From the NCBI RefSeq assembly GCF_013425525.1, contig NZ_JACCKA010000038.1, positions 1-34,308 of the forward strand: a stretch of DNA of 34,308 nt, read 5' to 3'. The stretch comes from Luteimonas salinisoli (lineage in GTDB: Bacteria; Pseudomonadota; Gammaproteobacteria; Xanthomonadales; Xanthomonadaceae). The notes under the pieces were generated by a model. That model did no database searches and had not been told where the DNA came from. It worked only from the letters and a program-made list of their open reading frames with translations. Numbering within the stretch: the first letter of the stretch is position 1; the number at the start of each line of letters is the position of its first letter. This document shows positions 25,969-34,308 of the stretch, in pieces. Position numbers and translations under genes: made by a program.

Positions 25969-26796
25969 ATGCCGGCACGGCCAACGGCCTCCACGAGCGG
26001 ATTGCCCCTGACCGGCGCGTCTCGGCTATCGGTGGTGGTGCCCGCCCACGACGAGGCGCGCCGCATCGGCGCCACCCTCGCGGCGCTGCACGCCGCCGTC
26101 GCCGCTTGCGGCGTGCCGTACGAGATCGTGGTGGTGGACGACGCCTCGACCGACGCCACCGCGGCCATCGCCGGTGCGGCCGGCGCGCGGGTGGTCCAGG
26201 TGGCGCATCGCCACATCGCCGCCGCCCGAAACGCCGGCGCGCGCGCCGCCGACGGCGACTGGCTGCTGTTCGTCGACGCCGACACCCACGTGGAGGCCGC
26301 GGTGGTGCGGGCGGCGCGGGCGGCACTGGCCGCGGGCGCGGCCGGCGGCGGCTGCGCGGTTCGGTTCGACGGGTACCAGCCGCTGCACGTACGCGCCCTG
26401 GTCGCGCTGTCGGTGCTCGGCTTCCGGCTGGCGCGGATCGCGCCGGGATGCTTCCTGTTCTGCACGCGCCCGGCGTTCGAGGCCGCGGGCGGCTTCGACG
26501 AGCGCTGGTACGCCGGCGAGGACGTGGCGATGAGCCGCGCGCTGGCGCGCAGCGGCCGCTTCGTGATCCTGCGCGAGCACGTGCTCACCTCGGGACGCAA
26601 GCTCCGCACCCACTCGGTGCCGCAGCAGCTCGCCCTGCTCTGGCGCCTGGCGATACGCGGCCGGCGAATGCTCCGGTCGCGGCACGGGCTGGAGCTGTGG
26701 TACGGCGAACGGCGCGAGCTTCCCGACGAGGAACCCGCGGCGGACGGTCGCGCCCGCGCGCTGCCGGACGCGAAGCGCCCGCCGGGCCCGCCATGA
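25969..26796 (+). CDS. Family 2 glycosyltransferase
   Basis: A 275-residue GT-A fold enzyme transferring sugar from a nucleotide sugar. It has the N-terminal LSVVVPAHDEARRIGATL, the VVVDDASTDAT motif, RNAGARAADGDWLLFVDADT with the metal-binding DxD (about 98-104), and GGFDERWYAGEDVAMSRAL as the likely acceptor/catalytic-base region. Only weak hydrophobic segments are seen near 145-160, so it is cytosolic or membrane-associated. Acceptor and donor are not evident. It begins two bases after the MscS gene. Confidence 0.92.
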   Translation: MPARPTASTSGLPLTGASRLSVVVPAHDEARRIGATLAALHAAVAACGVPYEIVVVDDASTDATAAIAGAAGARVVQVAHRHIAAARNAGARAADGDWLLFVDADTHVEAAVVRAARAALAAGAAGGGCAVRFDGYQPLHVRALVALSVLGFRLARIAPGCFLFCTRPAFEAAGGFDERWYAGEDVAMSRALARSGRFVILREHVLTSGRKLRTHSVPQQLALLWRLAIRGRRMLRSRHGLELWYGERRELPDEEPAADGRARALPDAKRPPGPP

Positions 26797-26857
26797 CGCG
26801 CCGTGGACCGCGCCGGGCCGAAACTGGGCGCCCACCCGCACCGGAAGGAACGCGACC

Positions 26858-27469
26858 ATGACCCTGCGCGCCTTCGGCATGAACTGCACCCTCACCCGCG
26901 GCCCGGCCCCGTCCTCCACCCAGAAGCTGCTCGACCAGGTGCTGGACGCGATGTCAGCACTGGGGGTCGAGACCGACCACGTGCGCGTGGTCGATCTGGA
27001 CGTCAAGCCGGGCGTGAGCGCCGACGAGGGCGAGGGCGACCGGTGGCCGGACCTGCGTCGCCGGCTGCTCGAGGCGCAGATCCTGGTGCTGGCCACGCCG
27101 ATCTGGCTCGGGCAGCCCTCCAGCGTCGCCAAGCGGGTGCTCGAGCGCATGGACGCCTTCCTCGGCGAGATCGACGACCAGGGCCGCTATCCCACCTTCG
27201 GCCGCGTGGCGGTGGCCGCCGTAGTCGGCAACGAGGACGGTGCGCACCACGTCACCGCCGAGCTGTACCAGGCGCTGGCCGACGTCGGCTTCACCGTGCC
27301 CGCCGGCGCCGCCCCGTACTGGGTGGGCGAGGCGATGGGCAGCACCGACTTCAAGGACCTGGAAAGCACTCCGAAGAAGGTCGCCGACAGCGTGCGCACC
27401 GCCGCCAGCAACGCCGTGCATCTGGCGCAAGTGCTGCAGAAGCACCCTTATCCCGCGCCGCTTGCCTGA
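26858..27469 (+). CDS. Flavodoxin-like NAD(P)H-dependent FMN reductase
   Basis: A 203-residue cytosolic flavoprotein of the NADPH-dependent FMN reductase type. The first strand and phosphate loop (FGMNCTLTRGPAPSSTQKLL) bind FMN phosphate. ILVLATPIWLGQPSSVAKRVLERMD (about 76-100) is the conserved second flavin loop. VAVAAVVGNEDGAHHVTAEL (about 115-134) resembles the third. The physiological substrate is unknown; relatives reduce quinones, azo dyes or iron complexes. AAGGAA about eight bases before ATG 26858 is the ribosome site. It is 61 bases after the glycosyltransferase gene and co-oriented. Confidence 0.87.
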   Translation: MTLRAFGMNCTLTRGPAPSSTQKLLDQVLDAMSALGVETDHVRVVDLDVKPGVSADEGEGDRWPDLRRRLLEAQILVLATPIWLGQPSSVAKRVLERMDAFLGEIDDQGRYPTFGRVAVAAVVGNEDGAHHVTAELYQALADVGFTVPAGAAPYWVGEAMGSTDFKDLESTPKKVADSVRTAASNAVHLAQVLQKHPYPAPLA

Positions 27470-27500
27470 GCGGCAGAGCGGCGCACCGCGCCGGACCGAC

Positions 27501-27506
27501 TAGAAT
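27501..27506 (+). promoter_or_regulatory. Possible -10 box of prlC
   Basis: TAGAAT, 27 bases before the prlC ATG, is a close match to the -10 consensus in a GC-rich stretch. No good -35 box is found 16-18 bases upstream, so this is tentative. Confidence 0.4.
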
Positions 27507-27533
27507 CGCAGCCTCGCCGCCGCCGAATCCGCC

Positions 27534-29561
27534 ATGACCCAGAACCCGCTGCTCGACTTCTCCGGCCTGCCGCGTTTCGACGCGATCCGCCCCGGACACG
27601 TCGGCCCCGCCGTCGATGCGCTGCTGGCCGAGGCCGAGGCGGCGGTGCGGAAGACCGAGACAGTCGCGCCGGTGAACTGGGACGGCTTCGTGACGCCGCT
27701 GCAGGACGCCACCGAGCGCCTGGACCGCGCCTGGGGGCAGGTGACCCATCTGCAGGCGGTGATGAACTCGAAGGCGCTGCGCGAGGCCTACAACGCCAAC
27801 CTGCCGCGGATCACGCGTTTCCGCAGCGCGCTCGGCCAGAATCTGGCGCTGCACGGGCAGTTCCGCGCACTGGCCGAGGCGCCGGAGTTCGCCGGATACG
27901 ATGCGGCCCGGCGCCGGGTGGTCGAGAACGCACTGCGCGATTTCCGCCTCGGCGGCGCCGAACTGCCGGACGAGCGCAAGGCGCGCTTCGCCGAAGCGCA
28001 GGAGGAGCTCGCCGCGCTGTCGGCGAAGTTCTCGGAGAACGTGCTCGACGCCACCGACGCGTTCTCGCTGTATGTCGACGACCCCGGCCGCCTGGCCGGG
28101 CTGCCCGGCGACGTGGTCGCCATGTGCCGCGCCGCGGCCGAAAAGGAAGCGCGGCCGGGCTACCGGCTGACCCTGCAGATGCCCTGCTACCTTCCGGTGC
28201 AGGCCTACGCCGACGATCGCGCGCTGCGCGAGGCGCTGTACCGCGGCTACGGGGTGCGGGCATCGGAGCACGGGCCGGCGGAGCTGGACAACTCGGCGCT
28301 GATCGAGCGCATCCTTGCGCTACGCGGGGAGCTGGCGGCGCTGCTCGGCTTCGGCAGCTACGCGGAGGTGTCGCTGGCCACCAAGATGGCCGGCTCGGCG
28401 GAGGAGGTGCTGGCGTTCCTCCGCGACCTGGCCGGACGTGCGCTGCCGTTCGCGCGCCGCGACCGCGCCGAGCTGGAGGCGTTCGCCTGCGACGCTCTCG
28501 GGCTCGACGCGCTGCAGCCCTGGGACCTGGCCTACGCCAGCGAGAAGCTGCGGCAGGCGCGCTACAGCATCTCCGGGCAGGAGGTGAAGCAGTATTTCAC
28601 CGAGCCGAAGGTGCTGGCCGGGCTGTTCGAGCTGATCCAGGCGCTGTACGGCCTGCGGGTCGAGCCCGACCAGGCCCCGGTGTGGCACGAGGACGTACGT
28701 TTCTACCGGCTCAGCGATCCCGGGGGCCGCCTGGTCGGCCAGTTCTACCTCGACCTCTACGCCCGCGAGGGCAAGCGCGGCGGCGCCTGGATGGACGATT
28801 GCCGCAACCGCCGCACCCGCGCCGGCGGCACCCAGACGCCGGTGGTGTACCTGGTCTGCAACTTCGGTCGCGGCGGCGACGGCGGGCCGGCAACCTTCAC
28901 CCATGAAGAAGTCACCACCCTGTTCCATGAAATGGGCCACGGCCTGCACCAGCTGCTGACCGAGATCGGTGAGCTGCCGGTGGCCGGCATCAACGGCGTG
29001 GAATGGGATGCGGTCGAGCTGCCCAGCCAGTTCATGGAGAACTTCTGCTGGGAGTGGGAGCGGGTGCGGGCGATGACCGCGCACGTCGACACCGGCGAGC
29101 CGCTGCCGCGCGCGCTGTTCGAGCGCATGCTCGCCGCGCGCAACTTCCAGAGCGGGATGCAGACGGTCCGCCAGCTCGAGTTCGCGCTGTTCGACATGGA
29201 ACTGCACAGCCGCTTCGATCCGCGGCAGGGGAGCGTGATGCAGTTGCTGGAGCGGGTGCGCGACGAGGTCGCGGTGAACAGGCCGCCCGACTGGCACCGC
29301 TTTGCGCACCAGTTCGCGCACGTCTTCGCCGGCGGGTACGCCGCCGGTTACTACAGCTACAAGTGGGCCGAGGTGCTGAGCGCCGACGCCTACGCCGCGT
29401 TCGAGGAGGCGCCGGAGCGGCTGGCGGCGACCGGTACACGCTTCCGCGACGAGATCCTCGCGCGCGGCGGCAGCCGTCCGGCGCTGGAGAACTTCCGCGC
29501 ATTCCGCGGCCGCGAACCCGGCATCGACGCGCTGCTGCGCCACAGCGGCATGACGGCCTGA
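27534..29561 (+). CDS. prlC: Oligopeptidase A (M3 family zinc peptidase)
   Basis: A 675-residue cytosolic metallopeptidase that degrades short peptides, including signal-peptide fragments. The length matches E. coli PrlC (about 680). The zinc site FHEMGHGLH has His465, Glu466 and His469; the third ligand is Glu495 in VELPSQFMENF. The N-terminal phrase NPLLDFSGLPRFDAIRPGHV and the C-terminal HVFAGGYAAGYYSYKWAEVLSAD are typical of the family. All catalytic residues are present. ATG 27534 gives the family N-terminus. It stands alone, with a possible -10 box upstream and a hairpin downstream. Confidence 0.97.
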   Translation: MTQNPLLDFSGLPRFDAIRPGHVGPAVDALLAEAEAAVRKTETVAPVNWDGFVTPLQDATERLDRAWGQVTHLQAVMNSKALREAYNANLPRITRFRSALGQNLALHGQFRALAEAPEFAGYDAARRRVVENALRDFRLGGAELPDERKARFAEAQEELAALSAKFSENVLDATDAFSLYVDDPGRLAGLPGDVVAMCRAAAEKEARPGYRLTLQMPCYLPVQAYADDRALREALYRGYGVRASEHGPAELDNSALIERILALRGELAALLGFGSYAEVSLATKMAGSAEEVLAFLRDLAGRALPFARRDRAELEAFACDALGLDALQPWDLAYASEKLRQARYSISGQEVKQYFTEPKVLAGLFELIQALYGLRVEPDQAPVWHEDVRFYRLSDPGGRLVGQFYLDLYAREGKRGGAWMDDCRNRRTRAGGTQTPVVYLVCNFGRGGDGGPATFTHEEVTTLFHEMGHGLHQLLTEIGELPVAGINGVEWDAVELPSQFMENFCWEWERVRAMTAHVDTGEPLPRALFERMLAARNFQSGMQTVRQLEFALFDMELHSRFDPRQGSVMQLLERVRDEVAVNRPPDWHRFAHQFAHVFAGGYAAGYYSYKWAEVLSADAYAAFEEAPERLAATGTRFRDEILARGGSRPALENFRAFRGREPGIDALLRHSGMTA

Positions 29562-29568
29562 TCCCGCT

Positions 29569-29590
29569 GCGTCGGCCGTCGCCCCGACGC
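29569..29590 (+). terminator. Hairpin after prlC
   Basis: GCGTCGG (29569-29575) and CCGACGC (29584-29590) are exact complements around an 8-base loop, starting seven bases after the prlC stop. There is no T-tract, although an AT-rich ATCATATAG follows 14 bases later. Confidence 0.45.
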
Positions 29591-29639
29591 CCGCCGCTGG
29601 CGATCATATAGCTGAACGTGCCGCCGCCCCGGCCCGGTG

Positions 29640-29734
29640 CGGAACCCTCAAGGCGCTACCGACACCGCCGCTAATGAGGCGTCGGGACCCTGCGCCCGCA
29701 TTCCGTCGCCGACGAACCGGTGCCTGACACCGGT
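29640..29734 (+). promoter_or_regulatory. Structured leader, candidate cis-regulatory RNA
   Basis: The 234-base gap before the receptor gene can form a long interrupted stem. CGGAA (29640-44) pairs with TTCCG (29701-05), GGCGC (29652-56) with GCGCC (29692-96), CCGAC (29659-63) with GTCGG (29681-85), and GCC (29667-69) with GGC (29678-80), closing a GCTAATGA loop. A second perfect hairpin follows, ACCGGTG (29716-22) with CACCGGT (29728-34). An AT-rich ATCATATAG (29603-29611) may hold the promoter. It does not match any riboswitch class I know. Confidence 0.45.
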
Positions 29735-29795
29735 GGCCGGGGGTGAGTGCGCGGAACGGTGGCCGGCCATCCCCACCGCCGCGCGATGCCGCCCA

Positions 29796-31856
29796 ATGCC
29801 ACGACCGCCCGATCCTCCCTCGCCCGCCGCACCGAGCGCGCCTTCGGGCCTGCGCCCGGCCGTCGCCGCGGCGCTCGCGCTGGCCTGCAGCGGCGCGTTC
29901 GCGGCCGAGCCGTCCGCTGCCGACCTCGCCGCGCTGCCCATCGAACGCCTGCTCGACCTGGAGGTCAGTACCGCCTCGCGGTTCCGGCAGGACGCGCGCG
30001 AGGCGCCTTCCGCGGTGCGGGTGATCACCGCCGGTCAGATCCGCGACCATGGCTGGCGCACCCTGGGCGAAGCGCTCGCCAGCCTCCCCGGCCTGTTCGC
30101 CAGCTACGACCGCAACTACGCCTACCTCGGCGCCCGCGGCTTCCTGAGGCCCGGCGACTTCGGCAGCCGCTTCCTGCTGCTGGTCGACGGCGTCCGCAAC
30201 AACGATCCGATCTACGACCAGGCCAACGTCGGCACCGACTTCGCGCTGGACATGGACCTGGTGGAGCGCATCGAATACGTGCCGGGGCCGGGATCGTCCG
30301 TCTACGGGTCCAGCGCCTTCTTCGGCGTGGTCAATGTCATGACCCGCGACGCCGGCGACTACCGGGATCCGGAGCTGCGGCTCGAGCACGGCAGCGACGG
30401 CCATCGCGGAATCGCCCTGCGCGGCGGCTGGCAGGACGCGCGCGGGCGCGAACTGCTGCTCGCCGCCAGCGCCTTCGCCAGCGACGGCCGCGACCTGTAC
30501 TTTCCCGAGTTCGACGCACCGGCCGGCAACGACGGCGTGGCGGTCGGCAACGACGACGACAGCGCACACCGCCTGCTGCTCAAGGCCAGCAGCGGCGAGT
30601 TCGCCTTCACCCTGCTCCACGCCTCGCGCAGCAAGGGCATTCCCACCGCCTCCTACGCGCAGCGCTTCAACGATCCCCGCCCCTACACCCGCGACGCCCG
30701 CAGCCAGGCCACCCTCGCCTGGCACCGGGAACCCGGCGAAGGCCTGGCGCTGTCCGGCCACCTCACCGCCGGCCGGTTCGCCTACGACGGCCTCTACGTC
30801 TACGACGGCGAGGACGGCGGCGACCTGCTCAACGTCGATCTGAGCCGCGCGCGCTGGGCCGGCGGCGGAATTCAGGCGGTTTCCACGGCCATCGCCGGGC
30901 ACACCCTGGTGGTCGGCGCGGATGCGCGCTGGGACCAGCGCCTGCGCCAGTTCAACGTCGACGTCGACCCGTTCTGGAGCTATGCCGACGACAGCCGCAG
31001 CGCGCATCGCTACGGGCTGTTCGTGGAGGACCAGATCGCCGTCGGCGACCGCCTGCTGGTCAACGCCGGGCTGCGCTACGACGTGGAATCCGAGGGCGTC
31101 CGGCGGCTCAGCCCGCGCCTGGCGCTGATCTGGCGCCCGACCGAGCGCGATACCTTCAAGGCGATCGCAGGGGAGGCGTTCCGCACTCCCAACGCCTACG
31201 AGCGCTACTACGGCATCGCCGCAGGCGAACTCGAGGACGGCGAGGGCGAAGGCATCCAGCGCGCCAATCCCGGTCTCGGCTCGGAGCGGATCCGCACCGG
31301 CGAGCTCGCCTACGTCCGTCACCTCGACGCGCACACCCGCCTGCAGGCCTCTGCCTATCGCTACCGCTCGCGCGACCTGGTTACCCAGGTCACCGATCCC
31401 GACAACGGCCAGCTGGTCTTCGAGAACACTGATTCGGTGCAGGTCACCGGAGCGGAACTGGGCATCGAACGCAGCTGGCTCGGCGGCGCCAGCCTGCGCG
31501 CCTCCTGGGAGTGGACGAACCTCGACGTCGACGCCAGCGAGGACGCAGTGATGGCGGCGCCGCAGCGGATGGCCAAACTGCAGCTGGCGGTGCCGCTGTT
31601 CGACGGCGCGATGCGCGCCGGCCTCGATGGCCGCTACCTCTCCTCCCGGGACGGCCTGTATGGGCCGGTGGCCGGGCACTGGCTCTCCAGCCTCACCCTG
31701 CGCTGGCCGCGGCTGACCCCGCGCACCGCACTCTCGGCCGGCGTCTACAACCTGTTCGACCGGCGCTACGCCGATCCGGCCGGCCCGGCGTTCCTGCAGA
31801 ACGCGATCGAACAGGACGGCCGCCGCTTCCTGCTGCAGCTGGACACCCGGTTCTGA
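29796..31856 (+). CDS. TonB-dependent receptor of the YfiR-linked type
   Basis: A 686-residue outer-membrane receptor. A Pro-rich start and signal segment (to about 37, GAFAAEP) lead into IERLLDLEVSTASRFRQDA and the plug (about 57-175, with AVRVITAGQI, LGEALASLPGL, LLVDGVRNND and VERIEYVPGPGSSVYGSSAF). The barrel ends with LLQLDTRF and a terminal Phe. The start ATG 29796 is preferred over GTG 29637, since the extra 53 codons cover the structured leader and encode no export signal. It is separated from yfiR by four bases, so it is part of the c-di-GMP operon. The ligand is unknown; it may serve as the sensor for YfiR. Confidence 0.92.
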   Translation: MPRPPDPPSPAAPSAPSGLRPAVAAALALACSGAFAAEPSAADLAALPIERLLDLEVSTASRFRQDAREAPSAVRVITAGQIRDHGWRTLGEALASLPGLFASYDRNYAYLGARGFLRPGDFGSRFLLLVDGVRNNDPIYDQANVGTDFALDMDLVERIEYVPGPGSSVYGSSAFFGVVNVMTRDAGDYRDPELRLEHGSDGHRGIALRGGWQDARGRELLLAASAFASDGRDLYFPEFDAPAGNDGVAVGNDDDSAHRLLLKASSGEFAFTLLHASRSKGIPTASYAQRFNDPRPYTRDARSQATLAWHREPGEGLALSGHLTAGRFAYDGLYVYDGEDGGDLLNVDLSRARWAGGGIQAVSTAIAGHTLVVGADARWDQRLRQFNVDVDPFWSYADDSRSAHRYGLFVEDQIAVGDRLLVNAGLRYDVESEGVRRLSPRLALIWRPTERDTFKAIAGEAFRTPNAYERYYGIAAGELEDGEGEGIQRANPGLGSERIRTGELAYVRHLDAHTRLQASAYRYRSRDLVTQVTDPDNGQLVFENTDSVQVTGAELGIERSWLGGASLRASWEWTNLDVDASEDAVMAAPQRMAKLQLAVPLFDGAMRAGLDGRYLSSRDGLYGPVAGHWLSSLTLRWPRLTPRTALSAGVYNLFDRRYADPAGPAFLQNAIEQDGRRFLLQLDTRF

Positions 31857-31860
31857 CCGC

Positions 31861-32391
31861 ATGGATCGCGTCCGCCCGCCACTGCTGGTCCTGCTGCTCG
31901 GCGTCCTGTGCCTGGGCGTCGTTCCCGCGCACGCGCAGGTGCAGGAGCCGGCGCTGAAAGCGGCGTTCGTCTACAACTTCATCCTCTTCACCAGCTGGCC
32001 GACCGAGGCCCTGGCCGAGGCGCGCGAGCTGCGACTGTGCGTGGAGGCCGGGCATGCGCTCGCCCAGGCGTTGACCGAGTTGCACGGCAAGCCGGTCGGC
32101 GAGCGCCGCGTCAGCGTGCAGCGGTGGCGGGCCGGCGCCGAGCCGGACGGCTGCCACGTCGCCGTGGTGGGCGCCGCCGGTCCCGCCGCGGAAACGGACC
32201 TGGCGTCGGCACTGGCCCGCGGTGGACTGCTCACCGTCAGCGACGGCGGCACCGTCGGCGGCAACGGCGCGGCGATCGTGCTGGCGCGCGAGGACAACCG
32301 GATTCGCTTCGACGTCGATACCGGCCGCGTCGCGCACGCGCGCCTGGTCCTCAGCTCGCGGCTGCTGCGGCTGGCGAGGCGGGTGCTGTGA
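31861..32391 (+). CDS. yfiR: YfiR family periplasmic regulator
   Basis: A 176-residue periplasmic protein (DUF4154/YfiR). A signal peptide (1-26, ending PAHAQVQ) is followed by the hallmark LKAAFVYNFILFTSWP. The end has GGLLTVSDGGTVGGNGAAIVLAREDNRIRFDVD and a C-terminal SSRLLRLARRVL, also typical. In Pseudomonas YfiR holds the YfiN cyclase inactive through its periplasmic part. Two mature cysteines (Cys60 and Cys98) are spaced like one of the Pseudomonas disulfide pairs; the second pair is missing. The stop overlaps the GTG of the cyclase gene (GTGA), so inhibitor and enzyme are co-translated. Confidence 0.92.
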   Translation: MDRVRPPLLVLLLGVLCLGVVPAHAQVQEPALKAAFVYNFILFTSWPTEALAEARELRLCVEAGHALAQALTELHGKPVGERRVSVQRWRAGAEPDGCHVAVVGAAGPAAETDLASALARGGLLTVSDGGTVGGNGAAIVLAREDNRIRFDVDTGRVAHARLVLSSRLLRLARRVL

Positions 32392-34295
32392 TCGCGCTGC
32401 GGACGCCCGTGGGCCGGCTCGGCCGCTCGGCCACCACCACCAGCGTGGTCACCGCGGCGGCGGCGCTGCTGGTCGCGGGTGCGCTGTTGACCACCTTCGA
32501 GTTCCTCACCCTGCGCAGCGACTTCGTCGGCGACGTCCGCGCACAGGTCGGCGCTACCGCCATCAACAGCACCGCGGCGGTGTTGTTCGACGACGCCGAG
32601 GCGGGTGCCGAAGCGCTGGCGGCGCTGCGCACCCTGCCGGGCCTGCAGGCGGCGGCGATCCTGCGCGACGACGGCAGCCTCCTGGCCGGTTTCGATCGCG
32701 ACAGCCTGGCCGAGGCGCCCGCGCCGTCGGCGCAGCTGCTCGAGCGCGGCTTCCGCGTGGACCTGCGCGAGCTGGCGATCGCCGAGCCGATCGCGCTGGA
32801 CGGGCGCCGCGTGGGCACCCTGGCGGTGCGCATGTCGCTGGACCGCCTGCACACCCGGGTCCGCAATTTCGTGGCGATGTTCCTGCTGGTCGGCCTGGGC
32901 GCGCTGGCCTTCAGCGTGCTGCTGATGTCGCGCATGCGCAGGCAGGTGCACAGCGCCGAGCTCCAGCTCGACCGCATGGCGCACTACGATCCGGTCACCG
33001 GCCTGCCCAACCGCAATGCCTTCAGCCGGCAGCTGGACGACCGGCTCCACGGACGCGGCGAGAACTGCCGCCTCGGCCTGCTGCTGCTCGACGTCGACGG
33101 CTTCAAGGCGATCAACGACTCGCTCGGTCACCACCAGGGCGATGTCCTGCTCGGCCAGATCGCCGCGCGCCTGCAGGCCGCGGCGCGCCAGGAGGACGCG
33201 GTGTACCGGATCGGCGGCGACGAGTTCGCGATCGTGCTGGTGCCGCTGGACTCGGTGGCCGAGGCCGACACGTTCGGCAGGCGGGTGATGGCGCAGTTCG
33301 AGACGCCGTTCCCGGTGGCCGGCCATGAACTGCACGTCACCGTCAGCTGCGGCATCTCCCTGGCGCCGCGCGACGCCGCCGATCTGCATGGACTCACCTC
33401 CCACGCCGACACCGCGCTGTACCAGGCCAAGCGCAACGGGCGCAACGCCTTCGAGCTGTTCCGTCCGGAGATGAACCAGCGCAACGAGCATCGCCTGCGC
33501 CTGCGGGCTGAGCTGCACAAGGCGATCGAGCAGGGCGCGCTCGAGCTGGCGTACCAGCCGCAGCTGGCGATCGCCGCCGACCGCGTGGTGGGCCTGGAGG
33601 CGCTGGCGCGCTGGCACCATCCCGAGCTGGGCACCATCCCGCCGTCGGAGTTCATCCCGCTGGCCGAGGAGAGCGGCCTGATCCTGCCGCTCGGCCGCTG
33701 GGTGATCCGCGCCGCCTGCCGGCAGATGATGCTGTGGCAGGCGCAGGGGCTGGACGGCTTCCGGGTGGCGGTGAACGTCTCGGTGCGGCAGATGCGCGAT
33801 GCGCAGCTGCCCGAGTTCATCGACGCCACCCTCACCGCCAGCGGGCTCGCCCCGGAGCGGCTGGAACTGGAGATCACCGAGAGCCTGCTGCTGGAGAACG
33901 CGGAAGCGCACATCGCCCTGCTGCAACGGCTGCACGCACGCGGCATCCGGCTGTCGATCGACGACTTCGGCACCGGTTTCTCGTCGATGGCCTACCTGCC
34001 GCGGCTGCCGCTCGACCAGCTCAAGATCGACGGCAGCTTCGTGCGGGAGATCCCCGGCGACGGCGAGGCGATCACCACGGCGATCATCGCCATGGCGCAC
34101 CAGCTGCGGCTGGAGGTGGTGGCCGAGGGCGTGGAGGATGCCGTGCAGTTCGAATACCTGCGCCAGGCCGGCTGCGACGTACTCCAGGGCTACCTGCTGT
34201 CGCGCCCGCTCACCCCCGACCAGGCCGGCGACTTCCTGCGGCGCGACGTCGCGAGCGCCGTTCCCGCCTCCGCGGTCGCGCCGGCCGCACACTGA
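32388..34295 (+). CDS. Membrane c-di-GMP enzyme, CHASE8-GGDEF-EAL (YfiN-like)
   Basis: A 635-residue inner-membrane protein. Helix 1 (about 18-38) and helix 2 (about 161-181) enclose a periplasmic CHASE8-like sensor (FVGDVRAQVGATAINSTAAVLFDD). A GGDEF domain follows (about 200-360): GGDEF at 276-280 with the inhibitory site RQED at 267-270. The EAL domain runs from about 375 to 620, with EAL at 404-406, EITES, DDFGTGFSS, LKIDGSF, EGVED and QGY. Motifs for both synthesis and hydrolysis of c-di-GMP are intact, so it may be bifunctional. YfiN of Pseudomonas has no EAL domain. The start is GTG 32388 in the GTGA overlap with yfiR. Its stop is 13 bases from the window end. Confidence 0.94.
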   Translation: MIALRTPVGRLGRSATTTSVVTAAAALLVAGALLTTFEFLTLRSDFVGDVRAQVGATAINSTAAVLFDDAEAGAEALAALRTLPGLQAAAILRDDGSLLAGFDRDSLAEAPAPSAQLLERGFRVDLRELAIAEPIALDGRRVGTLAVRMSLDRLHTRVRNFVAMFLLVGLGALAFSVLLMSRMRRQVHSAELQLDRMAHYDPVTGLPNRNAFSRQLDDRLHGRGENCRLGLLLLDVDGFKAINDSLGHHQGDVLLGQIAARLQAAARQEDAVYRIGGDEFAIVLVPLDSVAEADTFGRRVMAQFETPFPVAGHELHVTVSCGISLAPRDAADLHGLTSHADTALYQAKRNGRNAFELFRPEMNQRNEHRLRLRAELHKAIEQGALELAYQPQLAIAADRVVGLEALARWHHPELGTIPPSEFIPLAEESGLILPLGRWVIRAACRQMMLWQAQGLDGFRVAVNVSVRQMRDAQLPEFIDATLTASGLAPERLELEITESLLLENAEAHIALLQRLHARGIRLSIDDFGTGFSSMAYLPRLPLDQLKIDGSFVREIPGDGEAITTAIIAMAHQLRLEVVAEGVEDAVQFEYLRQAGCDVLQGYLLSRPLTPDQAGDFLRRDVASAVPASAVAPAAH

Positions 34296-34308
34296 GCGGC
34301 CGCCTCCC

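Noticed and set aside
29637..29740. A known riboswitch (c-di-GMP, cobalamin or TPP) before the receptor operon
   Set aside because: None of the conserved core sequences of these classes is present, although the region is structured.
29637..29795. Extension of the second TonB receptor to GTG 29637
   Set aside because: The added 53 residues carry no signal peptide and no ribosome site precedes that GTG. The region also folds as a leader RNA.

Overview
The window is about 34 kb of very GC-rich bacterial DNA, densely coding on both strands. There are no tRNA or rRNA genes, no insertion sequences and no CRISPR array. It looks like the chromosome of a Lysobacteraceae/Xanthomonadaceae gammaproteobacterium, of the Lysobacter or Luteimonas type. 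The grounds are an ECF sigma factor of the kind paired with a Ser/Thr kinase-TPR protein, several TonB-dependent receptors, a cytochrome oxidase with fused subunits I and III, BTRD-type repeats on a secreted peptidase, and dispersed REP-like palindromes. The genus is inference from gene content.

Layout from left to right. 1-94 is the end of an outer-membrane beta-barrel gene. 287-1986 (minus) is a two-gene YadGH-like ABC exporter. 2266-5603 (plus) is an ECF sigma factor overlapping a membrane Ser/Thr kinase with TPR repeats. 5617-8839 holds three secreted proteins: a CARDB-like protein with an Asp/Gly-rich repeat, a protein made of 39-residue two-cysteine repeats, and an M23 peptidase with BTRD repeats. 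9021-12973 (minus) holds a MATE exporter, an M50-like membrane protease and an AI-2E family transporter. 13207-13581 is a YCII-family protein, followed by a tandem REP pair.

13884-20137 is a respiratory island: oxidase subunit II, a subunit I-III fusion, a small three-helix membrane protein, a DUF2231 protein, a HemJ/CopD-like protein on the opposite strand, and the CtaG assembly factor. 20215-22650 (minus) is a TonB-dependent receptor with a good sigma-70 promoter and an operator-like dyad, divergent from a TspO-like protein. 23669-27469 holds a second YCII protein, a PepSY protein, an MscS channel, a glycosyltransferase and a flavodoxin-like reductase. 27534-29561 is oligopeptidase A (prlC). 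29796-34295 is a tight operon of TonB-dependent receptor, YfiR and a CHASE8-GGDEF-EAL enzyme, behind a leader that can fold into a long stem.

Three systems deserve attention. The sigma factor has lost the acidic region 2.2 motif and carries two threonines there, next to a kinase, which suggests activation by phosphorylation. The oxidase lacks the usual K-channel residues. The receptor-YfiR-GGDEF/EAL operon appears to replace YfiB with a TonB-dependent receptor and has an unexplained structured leader. Most intergenic stretches are under 300 bases; the longest, about 13582-13883, is mainly REP repeats. All assignments come from reading the sequence and from recalled family knowledge, without database searches.
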